Source: Trema orientale | Lineage: Eukaryota; Streptophyta; Magnoliopsida; Rosales; Cannabaceae | DNA length: 64,000 nucleotides | NCBI GenBank assembly: GCA_002914845.1 | Contig: JXTC01000282.1 | Location: 131,003-195,002, forward strand | Direction of reading: 5' to 3' | Shown: piece after piece, positions 11,363 to 22,961 of the stretch | Layout of the letters: each line of letters starts with the position of its first letter | How positions within the stretch are numbered: the stretch's first letter is position 1 | Position numbers and translations under genes: made by a program | Notes under the pieces: model-generated | Databases searched by the model: none | The model's input: the letters and a program-made list of their open reading frames with translations, nothing else | Told to the model about the DNA's origin: nothing

Positions 11363-12932
11363 TGTTGGGAAATTGAGATTTCAATCTTACTCACTCTTAT
11401 TTTGAAGATAACAAACATTTGATTTAGTACTATTGATTTAACTTGAGTGTGTAGTGAAATAGCTTTAAAAGTTCTAACTCAAGTTAATCAAGAAATCAAA
11501 CTTGAAGATGAATGCAAATTGGACTTATTAGAACCAAGCTTGAAGATGGATGGGAAAAGAGCTTAAAGACAAGATCAAGAATACAAGACTTAGATCAACA
11601 AAGGTTAAATACTTAGTTATTATATTTGAATATTTATCTACATATTATATGATCTTAATGGCTCAAAGTTTTCATAAAATTAGAAATTTTCAAACCAAAA
11701 CTGTCAAATTTGTTTATCTCAAATTAGAATAAGAAATTTATTTTGGACAAGTTTTTAAATTGATTTTTGAATTTCTATAGTTTCCATATTATATAAAAAA
11801 TTAATTTATGAAGTCACATTTTGAAAATAATTGAAAAAGATTTGAAATAAAATTCAAAGTTTGCTCTCGGATAGAATCGGTCTACCTAAAAGCTATTTTC
11901 GGTCTACCGATTCTCCTGTATATTTTCAGTAAATTTTCAGATTCGACCGCTAGAACCGCACTACTAAGGATTAGTCTTTTCGGTCGACTGAAAATACACT
12001 TTCGGTGTACCGAAAATGATAGAATATCTGTCAAACAGTTATAAACGACTAGTTTTCATTCAAGTCTATATATAGAAGCATTTTTAACACTTGAAACATC
12101 TTTGAACATTCTTACATTGCTTATATCATACTTTCAAAGTGTTCAAATCAATTTTTGTGAACTAAACTTTCAAATCCACTTTTTCACAAAAACCTATTGA
12201 GCCAAATTAGATTATATCTTGTGTTTACATTTATTCTCTCTAAGCTTACATTGTATCAAATATTTTCATTTGAGAGAAATTTTAGTTGAGTGTTCCATCA
12301 AACAAAAATCAAATTATATTTGTGAGGTGAGGTTGCCACCGGAGTTAAAACAATCTGTTTAAGGTGAAGTTATCACCGGAGTCAAAACAATCCGAGTGTA
12401 GGTGAGGTTGTCACTGGAGTCTAAACAACCTGTGAGTTGGTGAGATTGGTACCATTGTCTAAACAATCCGTGTAGATGAGGATTGACACCGGAGTCAAAA
12501 TAATCCAAGTTAGACGTGATAGAGCCGGAGTCAAGACTATTGTAAAGGCTAGGGTGTGCCTAAGAAGAATTCACTCTGTTTGTAAAAAGGTCGGTCATGC
12601 CCACAATCTTGATCCGGATAGTGGAAGCTCAAAGCAAGTTGCTGAGGGCCAGGGACGTAGGTAAACCGTCGTGTTTGTCAAACCTCGTAAAAACCGAGTT
12701 TGTACTTTCTCTATCCCTACACTCTTTACTTTATTGTAAGCTATTTATTTTAGTATTTGATATTTAGTGTGCTTAATATACTTGCTATTATTGCTATATG
12801 TTTGCTATTAATGTTGATTTAGCTTAAAAGTTTCAAAATAGTGGTCTATGGTTTTACATAGTTGAAAAGTTTCCACAAAAGTTTTAAAACCCAATTTACC
12901 CCCCTTATTGGATAGTCAATTTTGGGCAAACA
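11363..12932 (+). mobile_element. Probable solo LTR (Copia-type)
   Basis: It starts TGTTGGGAAATTGAG and ends in a CCCCCC-rich stretch followed by GGGCAAACA, giving the TG...CA borders of LTRs. A TATA-like TATATATAGAAGC lies at about 12067. A motif of about 40 bp (GGTGAGGTTGCCACCGGAGT and variants) repeats four to six times between 12324 and 12530. GGGACGTAGG...CCTCGTAAA near 12652 is wording common in plant Copia LTRs. No internal domains or primer-binding site follow, hence solo. The flanks share roughly 17 bp (CTAGCA...TGGTC), longer than the usual 5-bp duplication, which is unexplained. Confidence 0.65.
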
Positions 12933-13707
12933 ATTCCTAGCACCTTGGTCCTTTATCGTTATGTAAAAGGGAAAATGTTTAGAAAAACAAAAACTGAATA
13001 AAAAAATCCAGAAAAAAATTTATATGAGAGAAGGGGGAAAAATTAAAAAGAAAAAGAAAAAATGATAAGAACAAAATGCAAAAAAAATCGCTCCTTATCC
13101 AACAAAAACACTTAGAAAATCAATCTCGGTAAATCCCGAAAAATTAATGTTCTTGTATCCCTAAACACCCATAGAACAATCAAGACCAAGTCGTCATCAT
13201 CTCACTGCAGAAATGGGTTCCTAGATTTTCATTTCGAGAATGTGAGAGAGAAGATAAAAGATTGAGAGATGTAGTTCGTATTGTCCTAATCCGCTCGAAA
13301 ATAGAAGAAAAATAACCCATCAATATATATATATATATTTAAAAAAATTATTTGTACAGATGAAGAACTTAAGAAAGATATTTATTTATGGTTGCAGAAC
13401 TTCTCCACAGATACACAAAAAAAATTATATACGCCTCCATAAATCATCCTCTAGAGTATTTAGTTCAAAGTTCCATACTTCTTCAAATCCACTTGCTCTT
13501 TTTCTTTATAAATTAATTCGTAAACAATCGACCTACACAGAGACCCAGGATGCAATGCCTTTCGGATTATGGCTCATTTTTTTTTCAACAAAATCTAGAG
13601 AGAAAAGAGAACGATTCTGAGTTATTTTTTTTTATTTATTTGTTTAAATCTAGAGAAGAGGATGGGATAAATAGAAGTCAGAGAGGTCAAGAATGAATAT
13701 TGTATTG
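12933..13707. other. Unassigned DNA between LTR and hAT MITE
   Basis: AT-rich sequence with no recognisable coding or repeat structure. It should be the interior of the host TIR element. A short (AT)n run lies near 13325. Confidence 0.5.
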
Positions 13708-14254
13708 TAGGGATGTCAATTTCAACGAATGGGGTGGTGCACCGGCCCGAATGAGGCGGGATTTCACCGTTAGAAATGGTGCGGAGCATAAGGCGGGGAT
13801 TTCCCATTTAATATTTAGCGGGGCGGGGCGGGCTTGGGATTGAGTATCCCCCCGTCCTGATTATATATCAGTTAATTTTTATTTTTTTATATAATAGTGA
13901 TTCAAGTAGATGTATTTTAAAAAGAAAAAAGATCTAATAATATATAGTTATATACTAATATTTTTTGAGTTATTTGGGATTGTGTTAGTTTTATAAATGA
14001 ATGATATGCTATATGATTTTAGTATTAAATATTTTATATTTGACAATTCTAACATGTTAAAGTTTTATTTGAATGTGTTTTTTANCCCCGATATACCAAT
14101 GGGGAAACCGATCCCCGATGAGGATTCCCCGAAATTGCCCCGACACAAAAAAAAATGGGAAAGGATAAAAAAAGGTTAGATAAAAATAAAAATAGGGATG
14201 GGGATGGTAAATACAAAACCGGTCCCGCCCCGCCCCGCCCCATTGATATCCCTA
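13708..14254. mobile_element. hAT-type MITE (TAGGGATGTCAAT family)
   Basis: TIRs TAGGGATGTCAAT at the left and ATTGATATCCCTA at the right, followed inward by GGGGCGGGGCGG-type G/C blocks (13820-13830 and 14222-14240). The flanks are TTGTATTG (13700-13707) and TTATATTG (14255-14262), an 8-bp duplication with one mismatch, as expected for hAT. One base is undetermined at 14085. There is no coding capacity. Confidence 0.85.
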
Positions 14255-14632
14255 TTATATTGGTTTTTTCTCCTAATCTTTCATTCTTTTTATTTTGTTA
14301 GATTATTCATAATTTATATTTTGTTTAAATCTAAATTATAATTTAAATATGTTTTTAGTTCTTTTTTATTTTTTTATATTTTAATCTAAATTTATTTTTA
14401 CTTCTCATATGTTAATCCAAATGTGAAGTTATTTTCGTTATCTTTAATTTCTTTAAATTTTTGTATGAACTTTTTAACCCTTTCTGTTATGCATTAACAG
14501 TGAAGGACTTGATTGCCAGCAATCACTAAGTCAAGAGACTAGATTGCTCCAATTGAAAATTCAAGAACCAAATTGAAACACTTTACATAGTCAAGGGACC
14601 AATTGTGCTATTTGAGTTTTAAAAATTGTGTT

Positions 14633-15094
14633 CTATTTGATAAAAAACCAAAAAACACATAAGAAAAAATAATTTAAAAAAAAACAAAAAACAAAAACCT
14701 GAAAGTTAGATAAATACTCAAATCATTTTCCATTCTCGTTTTATTCTTGGAGTTTAAATGAATCCATCGAAAAGATAACCTATTAATCAGAAAAGATAAC
14801 AAATAAATTTTCAAAGCTAACGATATTTGGATACAATATTTCTTTTCAGCTAAGATTCTATGACCCAAAAATTTTGTTTGTAAATCACATACCAAACATG
14901 ATGCATCTTTCATTATGAACCCCTCCAAGAGATAATCAAAATTTTAAAACAATTTTTTTTAAAAAAATTCCCTAAAAAATATTCCGGAATGTTTAAACAA
15001 AAGGTTTAAAAATAATCCCTGAAAAATAAAGCCAAATTCTAAGGATAAACAAATTTAAAATATGTGCATATGGACATATATAAAGTACGAATAT
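14633..15094. other. Intergenic, nothing recognised
   Basis: AT-rich DNA between the composite block and the tandem array. No feature was found. Confidence 0.6.
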
Positions 15095-15895
15095 TGTTCA
15101 TTCAATTATCACATAAAATGTGTGTACTAAATTAGGGACTTGCTCTCTATTTTTAATCAAAATAGTCACAGAGATGCAATAATGTGCATATGACCAAAAG
15201 TAAGAATGGTTTGTTACAAAAAAAAAATATATGAGACATGAATGTGATTCAATTATCACAAATAATGTTAAAAAAAAAAAAGAAACAAGAATGTGGTTCA
15301 ATTGTCACAAATATTATATGCCCTAAGAGGCTTGCTCTCCGATTTCAATCAATATAGTCACATGGACAATACAATGCATCTGACGTAAAATATAAATATG
15401 GTTTAATTTTCCAGTATAATATGTGCCCTATTAACTGGATGTCCAATTTTGATCGAAATAGTTATAAAGATACACATGTTGTGCATGTGACCTAAAGCAT
15501 GATTCATTCAATTGTCAATATAAATATATATATGTGTGTGTGTATGTGTGTGTGCGTGTTTTCTAAGAGACTTGCTCTTTGATTTTGATCGAAGTTAGTC
15601 ATAAAGATACAATATTATATATGTAACATTAAATATGAATGAACTCACTGTCACGAATCATATTTGCCTTATATATTGACTTGCTCTCAACTTCAATCGA
15701 AGTAGTAATAAAGAAACAATATTGTGCTTATGTAACTAAAATTGTGAATGCAGTTCAATTGTTATATATAATATGTGCATTAAGGGATTTCTCTCTGATT
15801 TCGATTAAATAGTCATAGAGGCAAATTACTGTCTATCCGACCTAAAATATAAATATAGTTTATTTTTCCATTGTTATGTATAGTATGTACTCTAA
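15095..15895 (+). repeat. Diverged tandem array, about seven units of 100-135 bp
   Basis: Each unit carries TTCAATTRTCAC-like and GACTTGCTCTCTGATTT-like blocks, then ATAGTCA(T/C)A(A/G)AGATACAAT and a GTGCATRTGACCTAAA-like block. The first block recurs at about 15101, 15248, 15297, 15402, 15507, 15643, 15753 and 15859. A (TG)n run interrupts the array at 15531-15560. Units are well diverged, so the array is old. Confidence 0.75.
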
Positions 15896-16427
15896 GCTAA
15901 GGATCGTTCGCAAAATAATGTAAAGAATCCCAATTCAATCCTTTTTTCTTTTTAAATTTATGTAAAATTGGGGTTATTTTTAATTTTTCTCAAACTAAAA
16001 TTTTATAGTTTTTCAAAAATATCTCTGTAATAAAATTTTAATTTAGACCCCTTTCAAAAAATATCACTATTATAATATATCAATTTACATTTTCCTCCCT
16101 AATGAATGTATACTAAGAATGTTCTCATCTATTTTCACCTAACTATTAGTTTATTGTTTTTTCTCCCTTAATTTTCTTTAAAAATTTTCATCTACAATTA
16201 AGTTTTTTGGAGGCATCAATTAATTCTTATTTTTTCAATGCTTATTATTCATGTCAATTTATAAAACTCAATGTATGTAGTTCAATTATGTTACTTTTTG
16301 CCTTTCAATTATTTAATTTGGTGTTTTTCAAATGGAAGCTTAAACTAAAAGTTTTAGGCGTATTTGTATCATTCATCCCTGAACTTTGAGTCCTTTGGTA
16401 TATTGGTCCACAAACTACTGTTTTTGG
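15896..16427. other. Intergenic, nothing recognised
   Basis: AT-rich DNA up to the target duplication of the next hAT element. No gene or repeat was recognised. Confidence 0.6.
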
Positions 16428-17743
16428 TAGGGCTACATAAAAATGTAAAAATCCGATCCGAGATACCTGCCCGACCCAACCTGAGATTTCGGGTTCAAAC
16501 AAGCGTATCCAAATTTTCGGGTAAAACCCGACCGAATCAAAGGGATTTAAGGAAATTTGATTTTTTATAGTATTTTTTAAAAAAAATTGAAAAATCTCAG
16601 AATTTGAAATTGTTCTGAAAAATCCCAGATTTAATTATAAAAATACCACTTTTAAAAGTATTTAGAAAAATACCACTTTTTATTGATTGATGAGATACTT
16701 AAGGTAACTAGTCGTGTTACCTGAGGTAACTTGAACAGTTACTTCAAGTAACTGGATTGGTTACTCTAAGTAACCTAACTGGTTACCTCGAGTACCATTG
16801 AAAAATACTAAATTTAAAGAAAAAATGGTATTTTTCTAAATATTTTTCTAATAATACTTTTAAAAAATGATCGGCCCCGTTTGTTTTAACCATTATATTC
16901 TATTGGAATGAAAAATCCATTTGAATGTGTGTTTATTTCAACAATTCAGTTTTTCCATTCAAATGATCTTTTAGAATGTGTATTTGTTTCAACAATTCAG
17001 TTTTTCCATTCAAATGGTCCATCCAAAAAGATAACCATTAGAATGGTTTTTTTGTGTCTTGAATGAGAATGGAGGGGGGGATGTATTTTTGAATGGTCCA
17101 TTCCAATGCTCCCATTCTAATTACAACATATTCCACTATTTTTTCCATTCAAATGTCTCCCATTCCAATTATAACACATTCCACAATTTCCATTCAAATA
17201 CACACATTCAAATAGGCGAACCAAACGGAGCCGATATTTTTCTAAATCAATCCGGGATTTTTTAAAAAAATTAGTCTATCCGGGATTTTTCAATTTTTGA
17301 TATCTTGGGCCTGGAATTTTGTAAATACCCCAAGAATTTTCGGTTTAGGTACGGATACACATTTTGAGGGGTTCGGTATCCGAATCTGACCCGGACTCAT
17401 CACTATTATTAAAAAAATCTTAAAATTAGTTATTTAATAATTTATTTCTCTTTGCTTTTTTTTTTTCCCCTTTTATATTTCAATGTTTATGAGATTGTAT
17501 GCATTATGCAAAGAGCTAATTATGCATAAAATGGAAAAAAAATCAAAATTATTTATTATGTGGTAAAAGGAAAAGGGGAAAAAAAATTTATACTTTCATA
17601 AAACCCCAACTACCCGAATACCCGATTTATCCGACCTACCCGATCCCCGTTTCGATTTCGGTTACTTATTTTTATATACCCGAACCCGAATAACCGAACC
17701 CGAATGCCCAAATACCCGAAACCCATCCCGATGTGCACTCCTA
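16428..17743. mobile_element. hAT-type non-autonomous element with 8-bp target duplication
   Basis: GTTTTTGG at 16420-16427 is repeated exactly at 17744-17751. The element starts TAGGGCTACATAAA and ends ATGTGCACTCCTA. Subterminal regions are full of CGGGT/ACCCG words (16445-16540 and 17600-17735), typical of a common plant hAT MITE group. The interior holds a run of GGTAACT/GTTACC palindromic words (16695-16790) and a nested element. No transposase was seen. Confidence 0.8.
16873..17232. mobile_element. Nested PIF/Harbinger-like MITE
   Basis: The ends GGCCCCGTTTGTTTT and AACCAAACGGAGCC are inverse copies typical of Harbinger-type MITEs. The interior repeats ATTCCATTCAAATG-like words on both strands. 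A 3-bp target duplication could not be confirmed (flanks GATC and GATA). Confidence 0.65.
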
Positions 17744-17751
17744 GTTTTTGG

Positions 17752-18644
17752 CATTTAAATCTCCCAATTTTATTTACTTTAGCATTTAAATCACTAGGCA
17801 TGTTAAAGATACCAGAGCTCCATTCAAGGGGATGAGATACTTTCTCTCTTATTTTTTCAAGGGCATTGAGTGGAATTTTGGAAAAACTTTCAGTGTTGCA
17901 AGCTTGTATTTGTACAAAAGTAACCAATTTATATTGGTTGTTTGATTAGATATTGAATTCATCTAGAATACTACCCGCAGCATGTGGACTTATAGGAGAT
18001 ATAATTAACCAAAAAAAAAATGTAATAGCCAATAATTGTTAATTATTTGTAAAAAAAAATAACTATAAATGAAAAAAAAAAGGCGCCAAGACATAACTTG
18101 TTTAATAACTTAATTTACGTAATTGAAAACGATACTAGAAGATATGTAATATTTCTAATTTTTTAAATGGCAAAAAACTTACGTATACTGAAAAAAAAAA
18201 TTAATTGCTTTAAAGAGAGGATAATTAGGAGAAATATATCAGATTTAGATGATAGCAAAGTTCACTAAATTTTTTTGAATAACAACAAAAAATCCCAATT
18301 TTATTAATAGTATTTTGTTAACAATTAATGTATTTGATATGCTTAGGGAACATAAGTTATTTTTCTTTTTTTTTTTTTAATTTCCGATTAAGGAGTGAAT
18401 CTTAAATTAAGATTTCATTTAAATAAATAGATTAATATAGTTAAAAATGTCATGTCAGCAGGTCACCAACAAGTTGTCTGTCAAAAACGTATTTAATAAG
18501 ATTTATAATTTCAAAGCTATTGACTACCATAAATTTGTTGACCAACTACCCAATTAATTAGAACTTCTAATCTTCATTCAATAGTTAAAATAACAATAAC
18601 CACCGATGGGTAAATAGTGTACTACCCATTAAAACCTCAATCAT
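17752..18644. other. Intergenic, nothing recognised
   Basis: AT-rich DNA with several A and T runs. No ORF or repeat was supported. Confidence 0.6.
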
Positions 18645-18842
18645 ATATATATATAGGCACCAATCCAGTACGTATTTTTTTTATACCTATAAGTATCGTT
18701 TGGCCAATTAAAATTTATCATGCACATTTTTTTATATTAAAAAATAAAAGAGAGAAATAGTATTAATGATGCACGTCTTTTCATGTACATCATTATAGCT
18801 ATTGGAACACCATTAGATAATGATCCAATGGTTAGTGATATT
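18645..18842 (+). mobile_element. Truncated MITE (family E)
   Basis: It begins with GGCACCAATCCAGTA and TTTTTTTATACCTATAAG and contains AATTAAAATTTATCATGCAC and AATGATCCAATGG, all shared with the copies at 58085-58575 and, inverted, at 29910-30148. The 3' terminus present in those copies is missing. Confidence 0.7.
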
Positions 18843-21800
18843 AATTAATAGTTAATAATACATACTAATTAATTCCAAGTTTGTGGTCATGAGCTTTGTG
18901 CAACCTGCGGAGAGCACAAACTCACGCGGCTTGCCACTAACAATGGAGGATCTCTTGTGTCTCTTAGGCAGAACTGTTTAAAAGCATTTTGCATGCAACA
19001 AAAAGTATCAATTTCAGGTCTTCTATGGGAACAAAATGAGACGTGATCTTGAATTCATCAAGTACCGAAGAACGACCAAGAACTAATCAGGCAGGAGAAA
19101 GTGGACGGAGCTAGCTAGCTCAGAAGAAGAGGGCTCTAACTATTTCTCGAGCTAAGATTGGTTTAAGCACAAACATCATTAATCCCTTCTTCATTGTCAT
19201 GATTTTTCTAAACTTTGGTGTCTTATCTTGAAAATATGTATTTGCTTGGAAGTTAATGGAGAAAATAAAATTTTTTAGAATTTTAATTAACCTTCTATCA
19301 TGCATACGCTTAATTTATTAAACAATCATTTCAGATTAAAGTATATGTATAAGTTTTCTTGCCTCTTAGTATGTGGTTACGAAGAGTTAAGAAGTTTGAT
19401 TATTCCATTAACTTGAGTGTAAAAAGGAGAATTGGGAAGTGTTTGTTGAAATTTAGCTTGGAACATATTCATATGTCTCTCGGATTGTGGAGGGTCGATC
19501 ATGTATTTCTTGGTTTAACTTTGAGTCGTATCTAACTCTACAAAATTTAAACAAAGCTCCAATCTGTGTGCATGAGAGGCAACTAGGATATATGCCTTTC
19601 CAACCAATTAAAGCCAAAAAAGGCTATTGTTTGATCTCTTAATCGATGGTGGCATGAACTCACTGAAACGTTAAGTGGAACGTAAAAATCTCTACATGGT
19701 CAACCTTGCTTGGTAATGCATATATACTTGCCATTCACTAGCAAGTATGCGATTAAAAATACTTAGTTTGACTAATGACAAGAGACATTTTTATCTTGAT
19801 TGTCAATATTGTCATCACAGATATTTAACATGTTAAAAAAAGTTGGTTTCCATTATCTTCATTTGGGCTTTCCATTATCTTCATTTGGGCTTCAGTTTGA
19901 ATACTTTCGCCTTTGGGCTTCCTTGAAGTGGGCCTTTTAAGTTATGGTCATAACTTGGGTACATAGAATTGGATCGACTATAGAGCACAACTTGAAGCCC
20001 AAAAGTGAAATTTAAGAAAGCTGATCCAGATCCCCTTAAGTCCCTTTTTTTTTTAAAGTCCCATATCATTCATGGATTAAAAAACAAAAAATCAATTTAT
20101 CACAGAGCATTATACTGTTCTCAATAATATAAAAAGTTCCAGAACTTTTGTACTAATTTTCCTTTTTGTTTTTTTTTTTCTTTTACTCGGGAGAGTGAGA
20201 ATTTAAAGTCAGAATCCTTCAAATTGAGAAAAATTGTGATTATTATTAGAGTATATCTGCAACCAAAATTCCTCTGTTTTTTATTTCAATGATATGTATA
20301 TCAAACTCCATGTTATTGCATAGGTTATCATTTGCATTTTGATGAGATTTTTGATCTACTAAGATATTTCCCAATAACTGAAATTGCAAGCAGCCATAAA
20401 TATGAGTAATATTAAGGACATATATAATGTACACACAATGATGTGTCATTAATTTTAACCACACATGATTTTTGAAATAGGGTCCCACTATGTATATGAG
20501 TAGATCAAAACACATACCACATCATTTTGTGTATATTATATATATATATATATTATTTGTTCCTAGCATTACTCTATAAAGTATATTTTTACAACCAATT
20601 TAGAAATTAAGGATGCAAATATATTTTTGGTGATCTTAAGATGAAAGAAACAGAACAATACTTCTCAAAAAAAAAAAAAAAACGTTTCTTACTTATTAAT
20701 ATGATAGTTTCTGACCAAGTAATATTTAAGTAACATTACTACATTTCTGCATGCCGCATTCATTAGTAAATAAACCAGATCTTGTCTTCAATATTCCTCT
20801 GAAAATAAAATAAAGAAACAACAAAGAAACCTAAAAATCAATGGGATCCAATCTACTCTAGCGTTTTCAGTCTAAAAAAATAAAATGCAAGTCCTACTAT
20901 AGCGCGAAGATTTCATTTGAGAATATGCCTATTAATAATTGACTTATTCACCGGCCACACCAACCTCACAGTAAAACTGTAAAAGACTATACTCTTTTAA
21001 GAATTTTTTTTTTCCATAAGACTAAACTGTAAGTTGTCACAAGAAAGACAACTTAGTTAATTACATAATTAGTAAACGAATGTTAATAGGCATAGAAACA
21101 ATGGTGACAACTAAACTAAAAAAGATAAATAAATAAATAGAACTAACAACCAAAAAGGTTGTGATGAACAAATCGAGCAAAAACATGGCTCAAATGCCTT
21201 TAATTAGTCCAACAAGGATGAGAGCATGGTTGGCCGCCCATGGCATTTTCTTAATTGGCATTTAGTATATCTCCACCATTTAGAGACCAGAGAGCATATT
21301 TTGACTAGCTAATTATATGAACTAATGTAAACTGAGATTCATTTAACTATATACTAGGAGCCCTAATACGGACACAACTGACTTTAAAGCTGTCCCATTA
21401 AGACTATCTTCCCTTTCCTCCCCTTAAGCCCCATTTGCCAAACATATGGTCCCCCATTAATATTTAGCTCCCTAATGTAGAATCCCAAAAAGCAATATAG
21501 GTACAAAAATAAACCCTTTTTTTCTTATTTTTCTCTTCTTTTTTTTTTTTTTTTTTTTATCTTTTTGGGTTCTGAGTTTCTAATCTATTATTGAGAACTT
21601 TGATGAATTAGACAGGGCCTGAGGCAAGAGGGGTGGTGACTTTGACAGCTAATATTAGCAAAAAAAAAAAAAAAAGGATTAGACGAAAGAATATTAATAT
21701 ATTAGAGAATGTTACGACCAATTCGGGGGACCAAAATTGTCGAATTTAAAATTACGCACCGTGGCACGAAAAGTAGGGCTAATGTAATGGTATCATGTCA

Positions 21801-22271
21801 TGTATTATATATGTATGTGGACCCAATCTCGTTCCACGTGGGAGTTTCCCTATAAGTTTAATCGGAGGGTTGGGGTTGGCTTTTGTGGTGTTGATAGACA
21901 CGGAAGATGCGCCGTGTGTTCTGGATTGGCTTCAGCTGGCGGACCACGGCGTTGGAGGGTTTAATTGCACATGCTCGGAGAAAAGGGGAAAAAAAAAAGT
22001 TGCAAAATCAAAGCATTACATACAAATATATTTATATATAGGTTGAATGTATTATACCTTCATGATTTGTTAATGTATTATACCTTAGAGGATGTTAGTT
22101 TAATGTAGTGGTGAATCTCAAGGACTTTGTAGGGTTTGAGATTATTACTTATATTGTTGGCATGCAGAGAATTGTTATGTATGAAGTCATTTTTAATTAG
22201 TTATCTATTGTACTTTTTATATATAATCAATTGCCCAATTCGTTTTTTATGTAATATTATGTGCAATTAAT
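18843..22271. other. Intergenic, few features
   Basis: A slightly more GC-rich patch at 18890-19090 has no sustained ORF. A 23-bp tandem duplication (TTCCATTATCTTCATTTGGGC) lies at about 19845-19890. An (AT)n run lies near 20535-20552 and a long T run at 21539-21558. Around 21700-21990 GC rises and a G-box (CCACGTGG, core 21835-21840) is present. An 83-codon ORF there resembles no known protein. Confidence 0.5.
21835..21840. promoter_or_regulatory. G-box core CACGTG
   Basis: CCACGTGG is a perfect bZIP/bHLH G-box in a local GC-rich patch. No downstream gene was recognised, so its function is unknown. Confidence 0.25.
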
Positions 22272-22322
22272 AGAGTCAGCTTTGTTCCTTCAAAAAAAAA
22301 AAAAAATAGGCTCAGTTTTGTT
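22272..22322 (+). repeat. Poly(A) insertion with imperfect 15-bp direct repeats
   Basis: AGAGTCAGCTTTGTT (22272-22286) and AGGCTCAGTTTTGTT (22308-22322), 12 of 15 matching, flank CCTTC plus a run of A. Confidence 0.5.
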
Positions 22323-22447
22323 GGAGCTGACTATTAATTCTGGGGAATCCAATATGTTTAGGGTGATTATTTCCGGATGTAAGAAAATTATAAAGAAAGA
22401 CCTTCACGTTTAAGTAAATAAATATATTTGGGTTTATTTATGCACAC

Positions 22448-22961
22448 TTGATTCAGCTCTTTTATTTATTTATTCATTTCTTTAAAAAGCATTTGATTCA
22501 GCTCTACTTATATTTAACGACTATAAAAGGTTTCACATAGCATTAGCAACTGTGATATTCCTTTTTAAATTAGAACCTTATTTTTTCAACTCTTGAATTA
22601 CAAAATGCGAAGTAATATATCTCTAACATCAAAGAAAGAGATGGTAATACCAGAAATGTAACCATACCCAAGAAAAGAAAAAAAAAATTAAAAAAGGAAC
22701 ATGGGATTTTAAAGCTAAATGCCTTTCCCTCTCAAAAAAGAAAAACAAAAAGAAAAAAAAGAAAAGGCTATATGCATTTCCCATTAATGTTAAAGTATAA
22801 TTGCTTCGAATTTTTACTACGAGTACATCCTAAAGGACCTAAATAGGAATTCCTGTTTCTTTATGGTTGATTGTCGTAGTAAATTTTTCTCCAACAAAAA
22901 GTACGAACAAGTTACATCTATGTACTGTTATTAAAAAAAAAAAAAAGTTACATCTATGTAC
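22448..22961 (+). repeat. Cluster of three spaced direct duplications with A/T-rich spacers
   Basis: TTGATTCAGCTCT at 22448-22460 and 22493-22505 (perfect, 32-bp T/A-rich spacer). GCTAAATGCCTTTCCC at 22714-22729 with GCTATATGCATTTCCC at 22767-22782 (14 of 16, A-rich spacer). AAGTTACATCTATGTAC at 22909-22925 and 22945-22961 (perfect, spacer TGTTATT plus A run). Three such sites within 520 bases is striking. Confidence 0.75.

Larger units (their letters stand above)
11241..14632. mobile_element. Composite block bounded by inverted terminal sequences
   Basis: The segment 11241-11362 (CAATTGGTCTCTTGACTATG, TACAATTTGGTCCCTATACT, AACTTAGTGATTACTAGCAA) is the imperfect inverse of 14501-14632, which on the minus strand reads CAATTGGTCCCTTGACTATG, CTTAGTGATTGCTGGCAATC. 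The inverted arms are about 120-130 bp. Within the block lie an LTR remnant and a hAT MITE, so an original short TIR element was enlarged by later insertions. No transposase remnant was seen. Confidence 0.7.

Noticed and set aside
21795..22046. 83-codon ORF in a GC-richer patch
   Set aside because: Composition is slightly protein-like, but no motif, start context or homologous exon is recognised. Kept only as a note in the intergenic entry.
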